Source of the DNA: Candidatus Gastranaerophilales bacterium
Lineage (GTDB): Bacteria; Cyanobacteriota; Vampirovibrionia; Gastranaerophilales; Gastranaerophilaceae
NCBI GenBank assembly: GCA_944325185.1
Contig: CALUZA010000059.1
Coordinates: 70,140 to 108,735 of the forward strand
DNA length: 38,596 bases
Reading direction: 5' to 3'
Part shown: positions 18,463-25,885 of the stretch, piece by piece
Position numbering within the stretch: position 1 is the first letter of the stretch
Layout: each line of letters begins with the position of its first letter
Program-made: the position numbers and the translations under genes
The notes under the pieces: generated by a model
Databases searched by the model: none
What the model saw: the letters and a program-made list of their open reading frames with translations, nothing else
What the model was told of the DNA's origin: nothing

Positions 18463-19119
18463 TTATAGATATTGTAATAATATAGCTTTTACGTAATTTT
18501 GAGTTTCTTTATAAGGAGGAATTCCATCATACTTATCAACAGCTCCCGGACCCGCATTATAAGCAGCAAGCGCGAGTATTTTATTTCCATTATATTTATC
18601 AAGCATTTGTTTTAAATACTTAACTCCGCCTTCAATATTTTCCCGAGGATCAAAAACATCAACAACTCCCAAAGATTTAGCAGTAGCAGGCATCAACTGC
18701 ATTAAACCCTTAGCGCCAACCTTCGAAACAGCATCGGGATTAAAACCGGATTCCTGTTTTATTAAAGCTTTTATTAATTTTTCTTCAACTCCGTATTTTT
18801 CACTGGCATCTTTTATATATCCTAAAATTGCATCTTTTGTTTTAAGGGAAGTGCTTTCTGTTTTTTTTGAAAGAGAACCGAAAGGCAAAGGAGTGATTTT
18901 TTTAACATTTGGAGGCGAGTCCAATTCAAAAACACTCGGCTCTTTATTTTCTTTTTTTGATTCTGCAAGAATTTCTTGAAAAGCACTTAAATTAGCAGTT
19001 TGATTAATATTTTCCTTTGGGTAAATTGAATTAATGTAATTATTCAGCTCATTAACACGGCTAAAAGCCTGCATTTGACCTGATGAATTAATATAATTTT
19101 GAATTTTAGGACTAAACAT
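18463..19119 (-). CDS. Lytic transglycosylase (SLT domain), first gene of the flagellar operon
   Basis: The 218-residue protein ends in a Slt70-type domain (about 100-218). Glu123 in IKQESGFNP is the catalytic acid. The other family boxes, GAKGLMQLMPATAKSLG, NIEGGVKYLKQML and ALAAYNAGPGAVDKY, are all intact. The domain cleaves the MurNAc-GlcNAc bond of peptidoglycan. There is no signal peptide; the N-terminal 95 residues are polar and variable. Lack of a Sec signal and its place before fliE suggest export through the flagellar system to open the wall for the rod, a role played by FlgJ in other bacteria. That role is inferred. AAGGGTAAAAAT lies before the ATG. Confidence 0.9.
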   Translation of the reverse strand: MFSPKIQNYINSSGQMQAFSRVNELNNYINSIYPKENINQTANLSAFQEILAESKKENKEPSVFELDSPPNVKKITPLPFGSLSKKTESTSLKTKDAILGYIKDASEKYGVEEKLIKALIKQESGFNPDAVSKVGAKGLMQLMPATAKSLGVVDVFDPRENIEGGVKYLKQMLDKYNGNKILALAAYNAGPGAVDKYDGIPPYKETQNYVKAILLQYL

Positions 19120-19188
19120 ATTTTTACCCTTTTCCCCTGAAATATATTACGGAACAGAGAAAAACCAAATTAAACTATTTGCAAAAAT

Positions 19189-19206
19189 TTCATACAAAAG
19201 TATGAA
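19189..19206. promoter_or_regulatory. Inverted repeat upstream of the flagellar operon
   Basis: TTCATAC and GTATGAA face each other across AAAA, a perfect 7-bp inverted repeat 70 bases upstream of the first flagellar gene and between it and the regulator gene. No T-run follows on either strand, so it is not a simple terminator. It could be an operator for the neighbouring regulator. No other copy was seen near the regulator's own start. Confidence 0.35.
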
Positions 19207-19252
19207 TTTCCACAATTTACACTTAAGGATTTTTTACAATTTGTCCAAAAAA

Positions 19253-20380
19253 CTAATTCTTAAAATTAATTACATCAGGATTAATCGCAAGCCACCTATA
19301 TGCTTCTGTTTCCTGCTGAGGCATGTCGGTTATAAAAATTCCTCCTGTTTTTCCTCTTTTTGAAACAAGATAATTATTTTCAAACATATCTTCTAAAGCT
19401 CGCCTTATTGTGTTTGGACTTACGTTTAATATTGTTGCTAATTCTCTTATTGGAGCAATTTTATCCCCTACTTCATAATTTTCTATTATATATTTTTTAA
19501 GATGTCCTAATGCCTTTTGCCAAGAATAAATATAGTTTTGCGGAATAGCATTTCTTTTTCTTTCTGTGCTTATAAAGTCAGTTTTTGCATTTTTTACACT
19601 GCCTAAATATATTGTTCCATACCTTCCTCGACGAGAAAGAATAACTTTTTTGGCATTTAAAATTTTCATGGCATCATTAACCGTTTTAATGCTAACATCA
19701 AACATTCTTGAAAATGCCATATTTGGAAGTATTTTTTCACCTGTTTTATATGTTTTTTCAATATATTTTTGGATTTTATCAACAAGTTGATGAGTCAAAG
19801 TAAAATCTTCATCATTTATCCCATTCATTATCTCATCTTTAGTTAATTCAAATTCTTTTATATATATCCAAGAAAACTTATTTCCTCTTTGAGAAATCTT
19901 TTTTAAATAACCCTTATTCACAAGATTAACAAGACTAAACCTTATTGTATTTTGAGAAATATCCGTCATTTGAGCAAGTTGTTTTATGCTTGGCAACGGA
20001 TTATTAAGTTTTATCCCTTGATCCAATACAATTTTTTTTATTTTACATTCGGTTAAAGTTCCATGATACAATTCATCCTGCTGCTTGATATCTTTTGAAT
20101 AAAAATCAGCTATACATGTTCCTATTGACTGCTTAGAAGAAAAATAACCAAGATTTTTAACTTGTCGAATAGAATTTTGTATGGTTGCCGTAGAAACATT
20201 CAAATAAGAAGCTAAATCCTCTTTTGAAGGAATAAAATCACCAATATCCGCCACTCCGCATTCTAAGGAATGTTTAACCCAGTCTATCAGCCAAGAAGTT
20301 ACCATTTGTCCTTTTGGTATTTTTGAAGTATAAAAATCAGGTTTGGCTATTTTAATGTCATCCAACGTTAAATGTTTCAT
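19253..20380 (-). CDS. Transcription regulator built of four tandem GntR-type winged helices
   Basis: The 375-residue protein shows four copies of a GntR-type DNA-binding domain, at about 25-95, 105-176, 195-262 and 285-352. Each has a first helix, a 'P-[ST]-x-x-x-[LF]-[AS]' turn or its variant (PSKEDLASYL; PSIKQLAQMT; PNMAFSRMF; PIRELATIL), a recognition helix with a '[VI]-S-x-x-T-[IV]' core (NVSTATIQNSI; DISQNTIRFSL; DVSIKTVNDAM; NVSPNTIRRAL), and a wing ending in Gly plus a beta strand (GTCIAD; WIYI; GTIYLG; GGIFIT). The fourth is closest to consensus. No effector-binding domain remains; only about 23 residues follow the last wing. It lies upstream of the flagellar operon on the same strand and is divergent from the duplicated membrane protein, so either may be a target. 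Confidence 0.85.
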   Translation of the reverse strand: MKHLTLDDIKIAKPDFYTSKIPKGQMVTSWLIDWVKHSLECGVADIGDFIPSKEDLASYLNVSTATIQNSIRQVKNLGYFSSKQSIGTCIADFYSKDIKQQDELYHGTLTECKIKKIVLDQGIKLNNPLPSIKQLAQMTDISQNTIRFSLVNLVNKGYLKKISQRGNKFSWIYIKEFELTKDEIMNGINDEDFTLTHQLVDKIQKYIEKTYKTGEKILPNMAFSRMFDVSIKTVNDAMKILNAKKVILSRRGRYGTIYLGSVKNAKTDFISTERKRNAIPQNYIYSWQKALGHLKKYIIENYEVGDKIAPIRELATILNVSPNTIRRALEDMFENNYLVSKRGKTGGIFITDMPQQETEAYRWLAINPDVINFKN

Positions 20381-20417
20381 AACAATAAATATTTAAACAT
20401 AAAACCGAACAAATTGG

Positions 20418-20429
20418 GGTTAATTAACC
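20418..20429. promoter_or_regulatory. Palindromic candidate operator between regulator and divergent gene
   Basis: GGTTAATTAACC is a perfect 12-bp palindrome in the 115-base gap between the two divergent start codons. Its half-sites contain GT and AC, which fits the loose operator shape of GntR-family regulators. The same gap holds two copies of AAATATTTAAA, near 20387 and 20447, on either side of the palindrome. Autoregulation by the four-domain regulator and control of the divergent gene are possible but unproven. Confidence 0.4.
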
Positions 20430-20495
20430 TCTTTATTTACAAATTTAAATATTTAAAAGCAAAAAAAATTATTTAGCAGTTTAAAATACATAGTT

Positions 20496-21902
20496 ATGCG
20501 CATAAACAAATCTGAAAATAAATTAAATTTTAAAAGCCTGTCAATGCTTTCAAAGCCATTGGGCATGTTTTATAATACAAACGCAACCATTCCAACTCTA
20601 ATAATTGAAAGCGGAGTCACAACAGGAAGAACCCATGAAGCAAACAAAAAAGGCGGTAAAATAGAAGCCTCCGAACGTCTTGTTGAGCAAGGAACAAGCG
20701 CCGTAATTTGGATATACGGAGTTCAAATGCTGCAAAAATTAGGAGAAGCAATCGGCAAAAAATGTCTCAAAACAAATGACTTTAATTTTGATATCGGATT
20801 TGATTACTTAAGAAATCCTCTTGAAAATCTAAACAAAACAATGCTTAAATTTAAAACCGCAAATCTTCTTGTAAGTACTGCAATTGCCACTTTATTCATA
20901 GGTTTTGGCTTGCCTAAAATTAATCATTTCATAACTAAAAAAATGATGAAAAAAGAAAAAGAAAACAACCAAAACAAAAAACCTAAAAAAATAATAACTT
21001 TGCAAGAATTTAAAAACAAAGCAAAAAATATCTCCTTTACCGCAAACATATATCAATTTGCAAATTTACTTGAAAACAATTCCGCAGCACGTCTTTTAAT
21101 AACCGATACCGGAGTTGTCGGGGGAAGATATTATAATGCAAGAAACAAATATGAAAAGAAAGAATGTTTATTCAGGGATGTTTCTTCAATTTATTTTTAC
21201 CTTTTTGCAACTCAACATACAGTAAAACTTTTAAATAAAGTTACTTCTAATACAGATATAGATCCTAAAGTTCTTGATGCAACAGTTGAAATGTTAAAAG
21301 CAAATCTACAAAAATCGAACTTAACAGATGCGCATAATTTCTTAAATAAAGCAACAGGAAGTGCAAAATTAAAAGATTTAAGACTAATTGATACAATGTT
21401 TAAAGACAAAAAAATCATTACTCTTGATGAATTTAAAGAAGCATTCTCAGGTTATGACTTAAAAGCCGATTTAATGTCAAAACTTCAACCTTTGCTAGGC
21501 GGGAAAAGAGTCCTTACCAAAACTCAAGCAACAGATATTTTGAAAAACGGATGGGTTAATAATCCCAAATTTTTACACAGCGTAATGGAAAAAGCTACAA
21601 ACGGAGCATACAAAGAAAAAAATCGATATGTTTCGGCTAAAAAAGTTGAAAGAATAAGAGAATCAATAAACGAATTTATTCTCCAAGTACAAAGAAAAGC
21701 AGAAAAGAAAAACTGCGCTATAGATTCAAACTTTGTCGAAAATATAGCTAAAAACAACATCCGAAAAAGCTTTGCATTCTATGCAATCGGAACGGCAATT
21801 TCAATTTATGCACTTGGCTTCCTGATACCAAAAATTCAATACATGATTCGTCGAAAACTCACTAATGACGATGAATTTGTCGGAACAAAAGATTATAAAT
21901 AA
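20496..21902 (+). CDS. Internally duplicated membrane protein of unknown function
   Basis: The 468-residue protein consists of two related halves. The segment at 30-84 (IPTLIIESGVTTGRTHEANK, then a helix with IWIYGVQMLQKLGE) matches 196-249 (ARLLITDTGVVGGRYYNARN, then IYFYLFATQHTVKLLNKV). The membrane segment at 122-140, ending GFGLPKINHFITKK, matches 426-446, ending GFLIPKIQYMIRRK. Each half begins with a similar short motif (KLNFKSL, NISFTAN). A smaller repeat, KKIITLQEF and KKIITLDEF, lies at 165 and 305. The two membrane segments are each followed by Lys/Arg clusters. I recognise no characterised family. It is divergent from the four-domain regulator and 21 bases upstream of a permease gene. 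Confidence 0.75.
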   Translation: MRINKSENKLNFKSLSMLSKPLGMFYNTNATIPTLIIESGVTTGRTHEANKKGGKIEASERLVEQGTSAVIWIYGVQMLQKLGEAIGKKCLKTNDFNFDIGFDYLRNPLENLNKTMLKFKTANLLVSTAIATLFIGFGLPKINHFITKKMMKKEKENNQNKKPKKIITLQEFKNKAKNISFTANIYQFANLLENNSAARLLITDTGVVGGRYYNARNKYEKKECLFRDVSSIYFYLFATQHTVKLLNKVTSNTDIDPKVLDATVEMLKANLQKSNLTDAHNFLNKATGSAKLKDLRLIDTMFKDKKIITLDEFKEAFSGYDLKADLMSKLQPLLGGKRVLTKTQATDILKNGWVNNPKFLHSVMEKATNGAYKEKNRYVSAKKVERIRESINEFILQVQRKAEKKNCAIDSNFVENIAKNNIRKSFAFYAIGTAISIYALGFLIPKIQYMIRRKLTNDDEFVGTKDYK

Positions 21903-21923
21903 TGTTTATGATATCATTGGATT

Positions 21924-23300
21924 ATGTCTGAACTTAAAAGAACATTATCCCTTAAAGATTCAATATCAATAGTTGCAGGTTCTATGATAGGAAGCGGTAT
22001 TTTTATTGTGTCTTCACATATAGCAAGAATTTCAGACAGTGCAATTCTTTTAATATCAGTGTGGATTTTAGCAGGCTTCATTACCCTTTTAGGAGCATTA
22101 AGCTACGGAGAATTGTCCTCAACAATACCCCATGAAGGCGGTCAATATATATATCTTGAAAAAATTTTTTCAAGAAAAGTTGCCTTTTTATATGGTTGGA
22201 CCTTATTTTTAGTTATACAAACCGGAACACTTGCAGCAGTCAATATAGCAATGGCAAAATTTTTAGGTTTAATTTTCCCTTTTATTGATTCCACACACAA
22301 AATAATAACAATAGGAAATTACTCTCTTTCAAACCAGCAAATCTTTGCAATTTTGATGGTTCTTTTTATTACCTTTATAAATTCAAAAGGAGTTAAAGCG
22401 GGAATAATAACTCAAAACATATTTACTATAACAAAAGTTCTATCAATTATTGCAATTATTGTCTGCGGTATATTTTTCGGTTTTAACATAGATACCCTGT
22501 TTTCGAACTTTTCACCTGCAAATAACCATATCGAGCTAAATTTTAATACTTTTAAGTTAATATCAATGAGTATTGTCGGAGCATTATTCGCTTCAATTAC
22601 TTGGAACAACGTAACATTTGTAACTTCGGAAATTAAAAACCCTAAAAAAAACATTAAAAAAGCTTTATTCATAGGAACAATGCTGGTTATTTTACTATAT
22701 TTTCTTCTAAATATGATATATCTATCTACCTTACCTTTGGATTTAATTAAAACTTCTCCCGAGGATATTGTAGTTGCGCAAATGATGCAAAACATTTTTG
22801 GCGAAAAAGCACTTTTAATTATTGCTCTAATTATTGCCATATCTGCTTTTGGATGTGCAAACGGCATGATTTTAACAGGCTCAAGAGTTTATTATAAAAT
22901 GGCAAAAGAAAGAGTTTTCTTTAGAAGCCTTGCATATATAAACAGAAAAACCAAAGTACCCGAAAACTCTTTATGGCTTCAATGCTTCTGGGTTTGCGTT
23001 TTAATTTTATGGGGAAATTATACTCAACTATTGGATTATGTGATTTATTCTTCACTAATTTTCTATACAATTACAATTTTCGGAATTTTTAAAATGCGAA
23101 AACTATACTCAGACAAAAAAGATGTCTATAAGGTAGCAAACTTTGTTCCTGTTACTTTTGTTATACTTTCTTCGATAATAATAATTTCACTTACAATTTT
23201 TAAACCGACATACACAGTCCCCGGACTTTTAATAACTTTTGCCGGAATACCTGTATACAGTTTATGGAAAAAACACAAGAAAAAAATGATTAATAATTAG
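21924..23300 (+). CDS. APC-superfamily amino acid permease
   Basis: This 458-residue membrane transporter has about twelve hydrophobic segments. The first contains the APC signature AGSMIGSGIFIV, the unwound substrate-binding helix, and YGELSSTIPHEGGQYIYL is the conserved region after helix 2. The helix-6 region carries ASITWNNVTFVTSEIKNPKKNI, a typical 'F.G.e....seE..nP.r..P' equivalent. It resembles amino acid exchangers and uniporters such as SteT/LAT-type proteins, but the substrate cannot be read from the sequence. The 3' end overlaps the convergent hydrolase gene by 11 bases. It may be co-transcribed with the duplicated membrane protein upstream. Confidence 0.87.
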   Translation: MSELKRTLSLKDSISIVAGSMIGSGIFIVSSHIARISDSAILLISVWILAGFITLLGALSYGELSSTIPHEGGQYIYLEKIFSRKVAFLYGWTLFLVIQTGTLAAVNIAMAKFLGLIFPFIDSTHKIITIGNYSLSNQQIFAILMVLFITFINSKGVKAGIITQNIFTITKVLSIIAIIVCGIFFGFNIDTLFSNFSPANNHIELNFNTFKLISMSIVGALFASITWNNVTFVTSEIKNPKKNIKKALFIGTMLVILLYFLLNMIYLSTLPLDLIKTSPEDIVVAQMMQNIFGEKALLIIALIIAISAFGCANGMILTGSRVYYKMAKERVFFRSLAYINRKTKVPENSLWLQCFWVCVLILWGNYTQLLDYVIYSSLIFYTITIFGIFKMRKLYSDKKDVYKVANFVPVTFVILSSIIIISLTIFKPTYTVPGLLITFAGIPVYSLWKKHKKKMINN

Positions 23301-23937
23301 AACCAAAATAAGGGTTATATTTTTTTTCATATCCTATTGTAGTTTTTTCACCATGACCAGGATAGACAACAATATTATCATCAAGAACAAATAATTTATT
23401 TTTTATGCTATCTTGAATTTCTTCAAAAGAGCCGCCAAATAAATCACATCTCCCAATTGAGGCGCAAAAAAGCGTATCTCCCGAAAAAAGAACATCGTCA
23501 ATCAAATAACAAACTCCGCCTTTTGAATGCCCTTTTGTATGTATTACTTTAATTTCATTATCACCAAGTTTAAGATTTTGTGATTTTTCATCCAATAAAC
23601 CGTCAACACAAGGGGTCTCAATTCCTTCTACTCCTGCCATAGAACACTGTACCTCTACTTGTTTCAAAAGAGGTAAGTCATCTTTGTGCATAAATATTAA
23701 TGAATTAGAAAACTTTTCTTTCATTTTTTTAACGCAATAGACATGATCAAAATGTCCATGGGTTATCAAAATATATTTCAAATTAAGCTTTTTATCTTTT
23801 ATTTCCTTTTCAATTTCTTCAATAGAACTGGTACAATCTATTATGGCTGCTTCAAGTGTTTTTTTATCATATATAAGATATGTTGTAGCACCGAAAATAC
23901 CGTTTGGATAAGCCTTAATTTCTATTTTATCAGTCAT
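23290..23937 (-). CDS. Metallo-beta-lactamase-fold hydrolase (glyoxalase II-like)
   Basis: The 215-residue protein has a complete binuclear metal site: THGHFDH (His60, His62, Asp64, His65), a further His in TKGHSKGGVCY, the bridging Asp in LFSGDTLF, and the last His in YPGHGEKT. The motif order and IGRCDL segment are those of the short glyoxalase II-like group (YcbL type), which hydrolyses thioesters such as S-lactoylglutathione or related compounds; the true substrate is unknown. Its ATG follows the stop of the small upstream gene with no gap, so translation is probably coupled. Confidence 0.88.
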   Translation of the reverse strand: MTDKIEIKAYPNGIFGATTYLIYDKKTLEAAIIDCTSSIEEIEKEIKDKKLNLKYILITHGHFDHVYCVKKMKEKFSNSLIFMHKDDLPLLKQVEVQCSMAGVEGIETPCVDGLLDEKSQNLKLGDNEIKVIHTKGHSKGGVCYLIDDVLFSGDTLFCASIGRCDLFGGSFEEIQDSIKNKLFVLDDNIVVYPGHGEKTTIGYEKKYNPYFGSNY

Positions 23938-24192
23938 CTATTGTTTCCTTTTAAAAATCATTCTTTCTTCACAAAAGGATTTTATCATATTTATTTGATT
24001 TTTAAAAAAGGTTTTTATAAAACAAAAAGGACTCAATTCTTTATATATTTTGTATAAAATAAGACGCATACGACTATCCGACATGTCAAAATGTCTTTGC
24101 AATTCTTTAATATATTTATCCATATATTCTTTGACCTTTAAATCTTCAAGATTTTCTTCGGTCATCTTTTTATTTTGAACAATTTTACGCAT
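23938..24192 (-). CDS. Small protein of unknown function
   Basis: An 84-residue, charged, mostly helical protein (basic and acidic residues, with a central YKIYKELSPFCFIKTFFKNQ). It has AAGG near the start. Its TAG stop directly abuts the ATG of the hydrolase, which argues for a real gene in a two-gene operon. No motif or family was recognised. Confidence 0.6.
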   Translation of the reverse strand: MRKIVQNKKMTEENLEDLKVKEYMDKYIKELQRHFDMSDSRMRLILYKIYKELSPFCFIKTFFKNQINMIKSFCEERMIFKRKQ

Positions 24193-24312
24193 AATTGCAC
24201 CGCTTTTTACCTTATTTTATGAAATTTTCACTAAAATTTCATTGGTATAATTTGCAATAAGCTCTAATATACACATGTTTATATTGATGTGTTAATATCT
24301 TGATTAGAGGCT

Positions 24313-25206
24313 ATGAAAAATTTTAAACAAAAAATAAATATAAAAATTTTTCTTATAGTGTCCTTGATGTTAATTTTTATCCAAAATGCTTATGCAATAA
24401 GGATAGGATTAAATGAAGGCATTAAAAAAACGTATATTGGAAGTTCACAAAATGCTTCTTTCATGGACGCAAACACAGGAAAGCTCCTTTTTATTTCACG
24501 TTCATTTTTTCCCTACTCCATTAAGGCTTACGGGGATTCAATTGCAATAAAAGTTAAAGGCAGATATTACGATTGCTCAACTAATGCTGTTTTTGTTCAA
24601 AACCCTGGAAGTAAAGGGTTTCTTGCAACCAAGAAAAGATGGTACAGAGGAGATATAATTGTCTACAACATCAATGGATCTCTCACAATTGTTAATTCAC
24701 TTCCCCTTGAAGAATATTTAATGGGTGTAGTTCCTGCTGAAATGCCTTCCAAATGGAATGAAGAAGCACACAAAGCACAAGCAATTGCCGCAAGAAGTTA
24801 TGCCCTTGCAAACTTAAACAAAAGGGGTTCAAAAGGCTATGACCTCAAGGATACTCCTGCCGATCAGGCTTATGGCGGGGCAAGCAGCGAAACCCCTCAA
24901 ACAACAAGAGCAGTTCTTTCAACAAGGGGCGAAGTATTGACTTACGACAACAAAATAATTCCTGCATATTACCATGCTGCCTCAGGCGGAAGAACAAATT
25001 CGGCAGGAGAAGTATGGAACCATGATTTACCTTATATACAGTCAGTTGAAGGCTATGATAGAGGCATAAGAAAAAACGGGCATGGCGTAGGCATGAGCCA
25101 GTATGGAGCAAATAATCTTGCAAACAGAGGATTTAGCGCAAAGCAAATATTAAATTATTTTTATAAAGACATCAATTTCTCAAAACTGAAGCCGAAAGAA
25201 GAATAA
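24313..25206 (+). CDS. SpoIID/LytB-domain peptidoglycan lytic protein
   Basis: The 297-residue exported protein has a signal peptide (about 1-29, ending in NAYA). The SpoIID domain covers about 115-290 with PLEEYLMGVVPAEMPSKW; Glu143 corresponds to the catalytic acid of SpoIID lytic transglycosylases. AHKAQAIAARSYAL, YYHAASGGRTNSAGEVW and GHGVGMSQYGAN are the other conserved boxes. The family cleaves denuded glycan strands during sporulation or acts as an amidase enhancer in non-sporulating bacteria. No sporulation gene is visible here, and similar proteins occur in cyanobacteria, so a wall-remodelling role is likely. It is a single-gene unit upstream of the HU gene. Confidence 0.9.
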   Translation: MKNFKQKINIKIFLIVSLMLIFIQNAYAIRIGLNEGIKKTYIGSSQNASFMDANTGKLLFISRSFFPYSIKAYGDSIAIKVKGRYYDCSTNAVFVQNPGSKGFLATKKRWYRGDIIVYNINGSLTIVNSLPLEEYLMGVVPAEMPSKWNEEAHKAQAIAARSYALANLNKRGSKGYDLKDTPADQAYGGASSETPQTTRAVLSTRGEVLTYDNKIIPAYYHAASGGRTNSAGEVWNHDLPYIQSVEGYDRGIRKNGHGVGMSQYGANNLANRGFSAKQILNYFYKDINFSKLKPKEE

Positions 25207-25253
25207 TATTTTTTGTAAATAAGCTAAAATAATGAATTTCCACATAAAAAAAC

Positions 25254-25281
25254 TTGCAAAAGCTTTTAAAATGTGTATAAT
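25254..25281 (+). promoter_or_regulatory. Promoter of the HU gene
   Basis: TTGCAA and a perfect TATAAT are separated by 16 bases, with the -10 box ending 29 bases before the ATG. AAAGGAG is 6 bases before the ATG. This is the best-formed sigma70-type promoter and ribosome site in the window, as expected for an abundant nucleoid protein. Confidence 0.7.
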
Positions 25282-25310
25282 GATGTTGTATTACTAAAAA
25301 GGAGTTAGAT

Positions 25311-25592
25311 ATGAACAAAGAAGAATTGGTTAAAGCAGTTGCTGCAAGTGCAAAACTTTCTCAAAAAGAAACTGCAGAAGTAATCGGAGCAGTTATCGAA
25401 ACAGTTCAAAAAACAGTTTCTAAAGGCAAAAAAGTTACTTTAGTTGGCTTTGGTACTTTTGAAGCAAGAAAAAGAGCTGCAAGAGTAGGAAGAAACCCAC
25501 AAACAGGTAAAGAAATTAAAATTGCTGCTAAAACAGTTCCAGCATTCTCTGCAGGTAAAAAATTCAAAGAAATGGTAGCTAAAAAGAAATAA
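25311..25592 (+). CDS. hup: DNA-binding protein HU
   Basis: A 93-residue histone-like protein that bends and compacts DNA as a dimer. The family pattern is complete: an N-terminal helical part (MNKEELVKAVAASAKLSQKE), then VTLVGFGTFEARKRAARVGRNPQTGKEI, which contains the DNA-clasping arm with the intercalating Pro in RNPQTG, and the closing helix. It is monocistronic, with its own promoter and a strong terminator 20 bases downstream. Length is typical (about 90 residues). The symbol is generic; HU and IHF subtypes cannot be separated beyond HU-like here. Confidence 0.96.
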   Translation: MNKEELVKAVAASAKLSQKETAEVIGAVIETVQKTVSKGKKVTLVGFGTFEARKRAARVGRNPQTGKEIKIAAKTVPAFSAGKKFKEMVAKKK

Positions 25593-25612
25593 TTTCTTTA
25601 AACCAAATTTAA

Positions 25613-25642
25613 AAATGCTCCCTATTAAGGGAGCATTTTTTT
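25613..25642. terminator. Rho-independent terminator shared by HU and ylxR
   Basis: AAATGCTCCC pairs with GGGAGCATTT across a 6-base loop, followed by a T-run on the plus strand for HU. The upstream A-run also gives a T-run on the minus strand, so it can serve the convergent ylxR gene. The last codons and stop of ylxR lie inside the hairpin. Confidence 0.85.
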
Positions 25643-25885
25643 AAGTTCTTCCTCAATTCTTGAAATCTCTTCTAAATTTTTACATTTAAGAACAGTTTTA
25701 ATTTTATTCTTTTTTATTAAATTTCTAACACATTCTGCATTTTTGCATACATAAATACTTCGTCCAAGCTCATGTGACAAAGGGTTAATTTTCAATAAAT
25801 CATTGCTTAATTTTGTTATTTTAATCATCAGACTTCTATCTTGAATTTTATAACATCCCTGACATTTTCTTTTAATTTCTCTCAT
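25625..25885 (-). CDS. ylxR: YlxR/RnpM family RNA-binding protein
   Basis: An 86-residue protein of the DUF448 family. It has the N-terminal pair Cys8/Cys11 (RKCQGCYK), the LMIKITK strand, and the conserved GRSIYVCKNAEC box followed by a basic helix. YlxR proteins usually sit between nusA and infB and have been described as RNase P modulators; in other work YlxR acts as a regulator. Here it is outside that operon, downstream of a methyltransferase with a one-base overlap (TAATG). Its stop codon lies in the loop of the HU terminator, an economical arrangement. Confidence 0.82.
   Translation of the reverse strand: MREIKRKCQGCYKIQDRSLMIKITKLSNDLLKINPLSHELGRSIYVCKNAECVRNLIKKNKIKTVLKCKNLEEISRIEEELKKMLP

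Noticed and set aside
19120..19252. A sigma28 or sigma54 flagellar promoter upstream of the operon.
   Set aside because: Neither a TAAAGTTT/GCCGATAA pair nor a GG-N10-GC pair was found; only weak sigma70-like boxes are present.
24271..24292. ACACAT/ATGTGT inverted repeat upstream of the SpoIID-domain gene as an operator.
   Set aside because: Six-base arms with a long loop in A/T-rich DNA; no second copy or link to a regulator.
24313..25206. SpoIID-domain protein as evidence of endospore formation.
   Set aside because: The domain is common in non-sporulating bacteria, including cyanobacteria, and no other sporulation gene is present.
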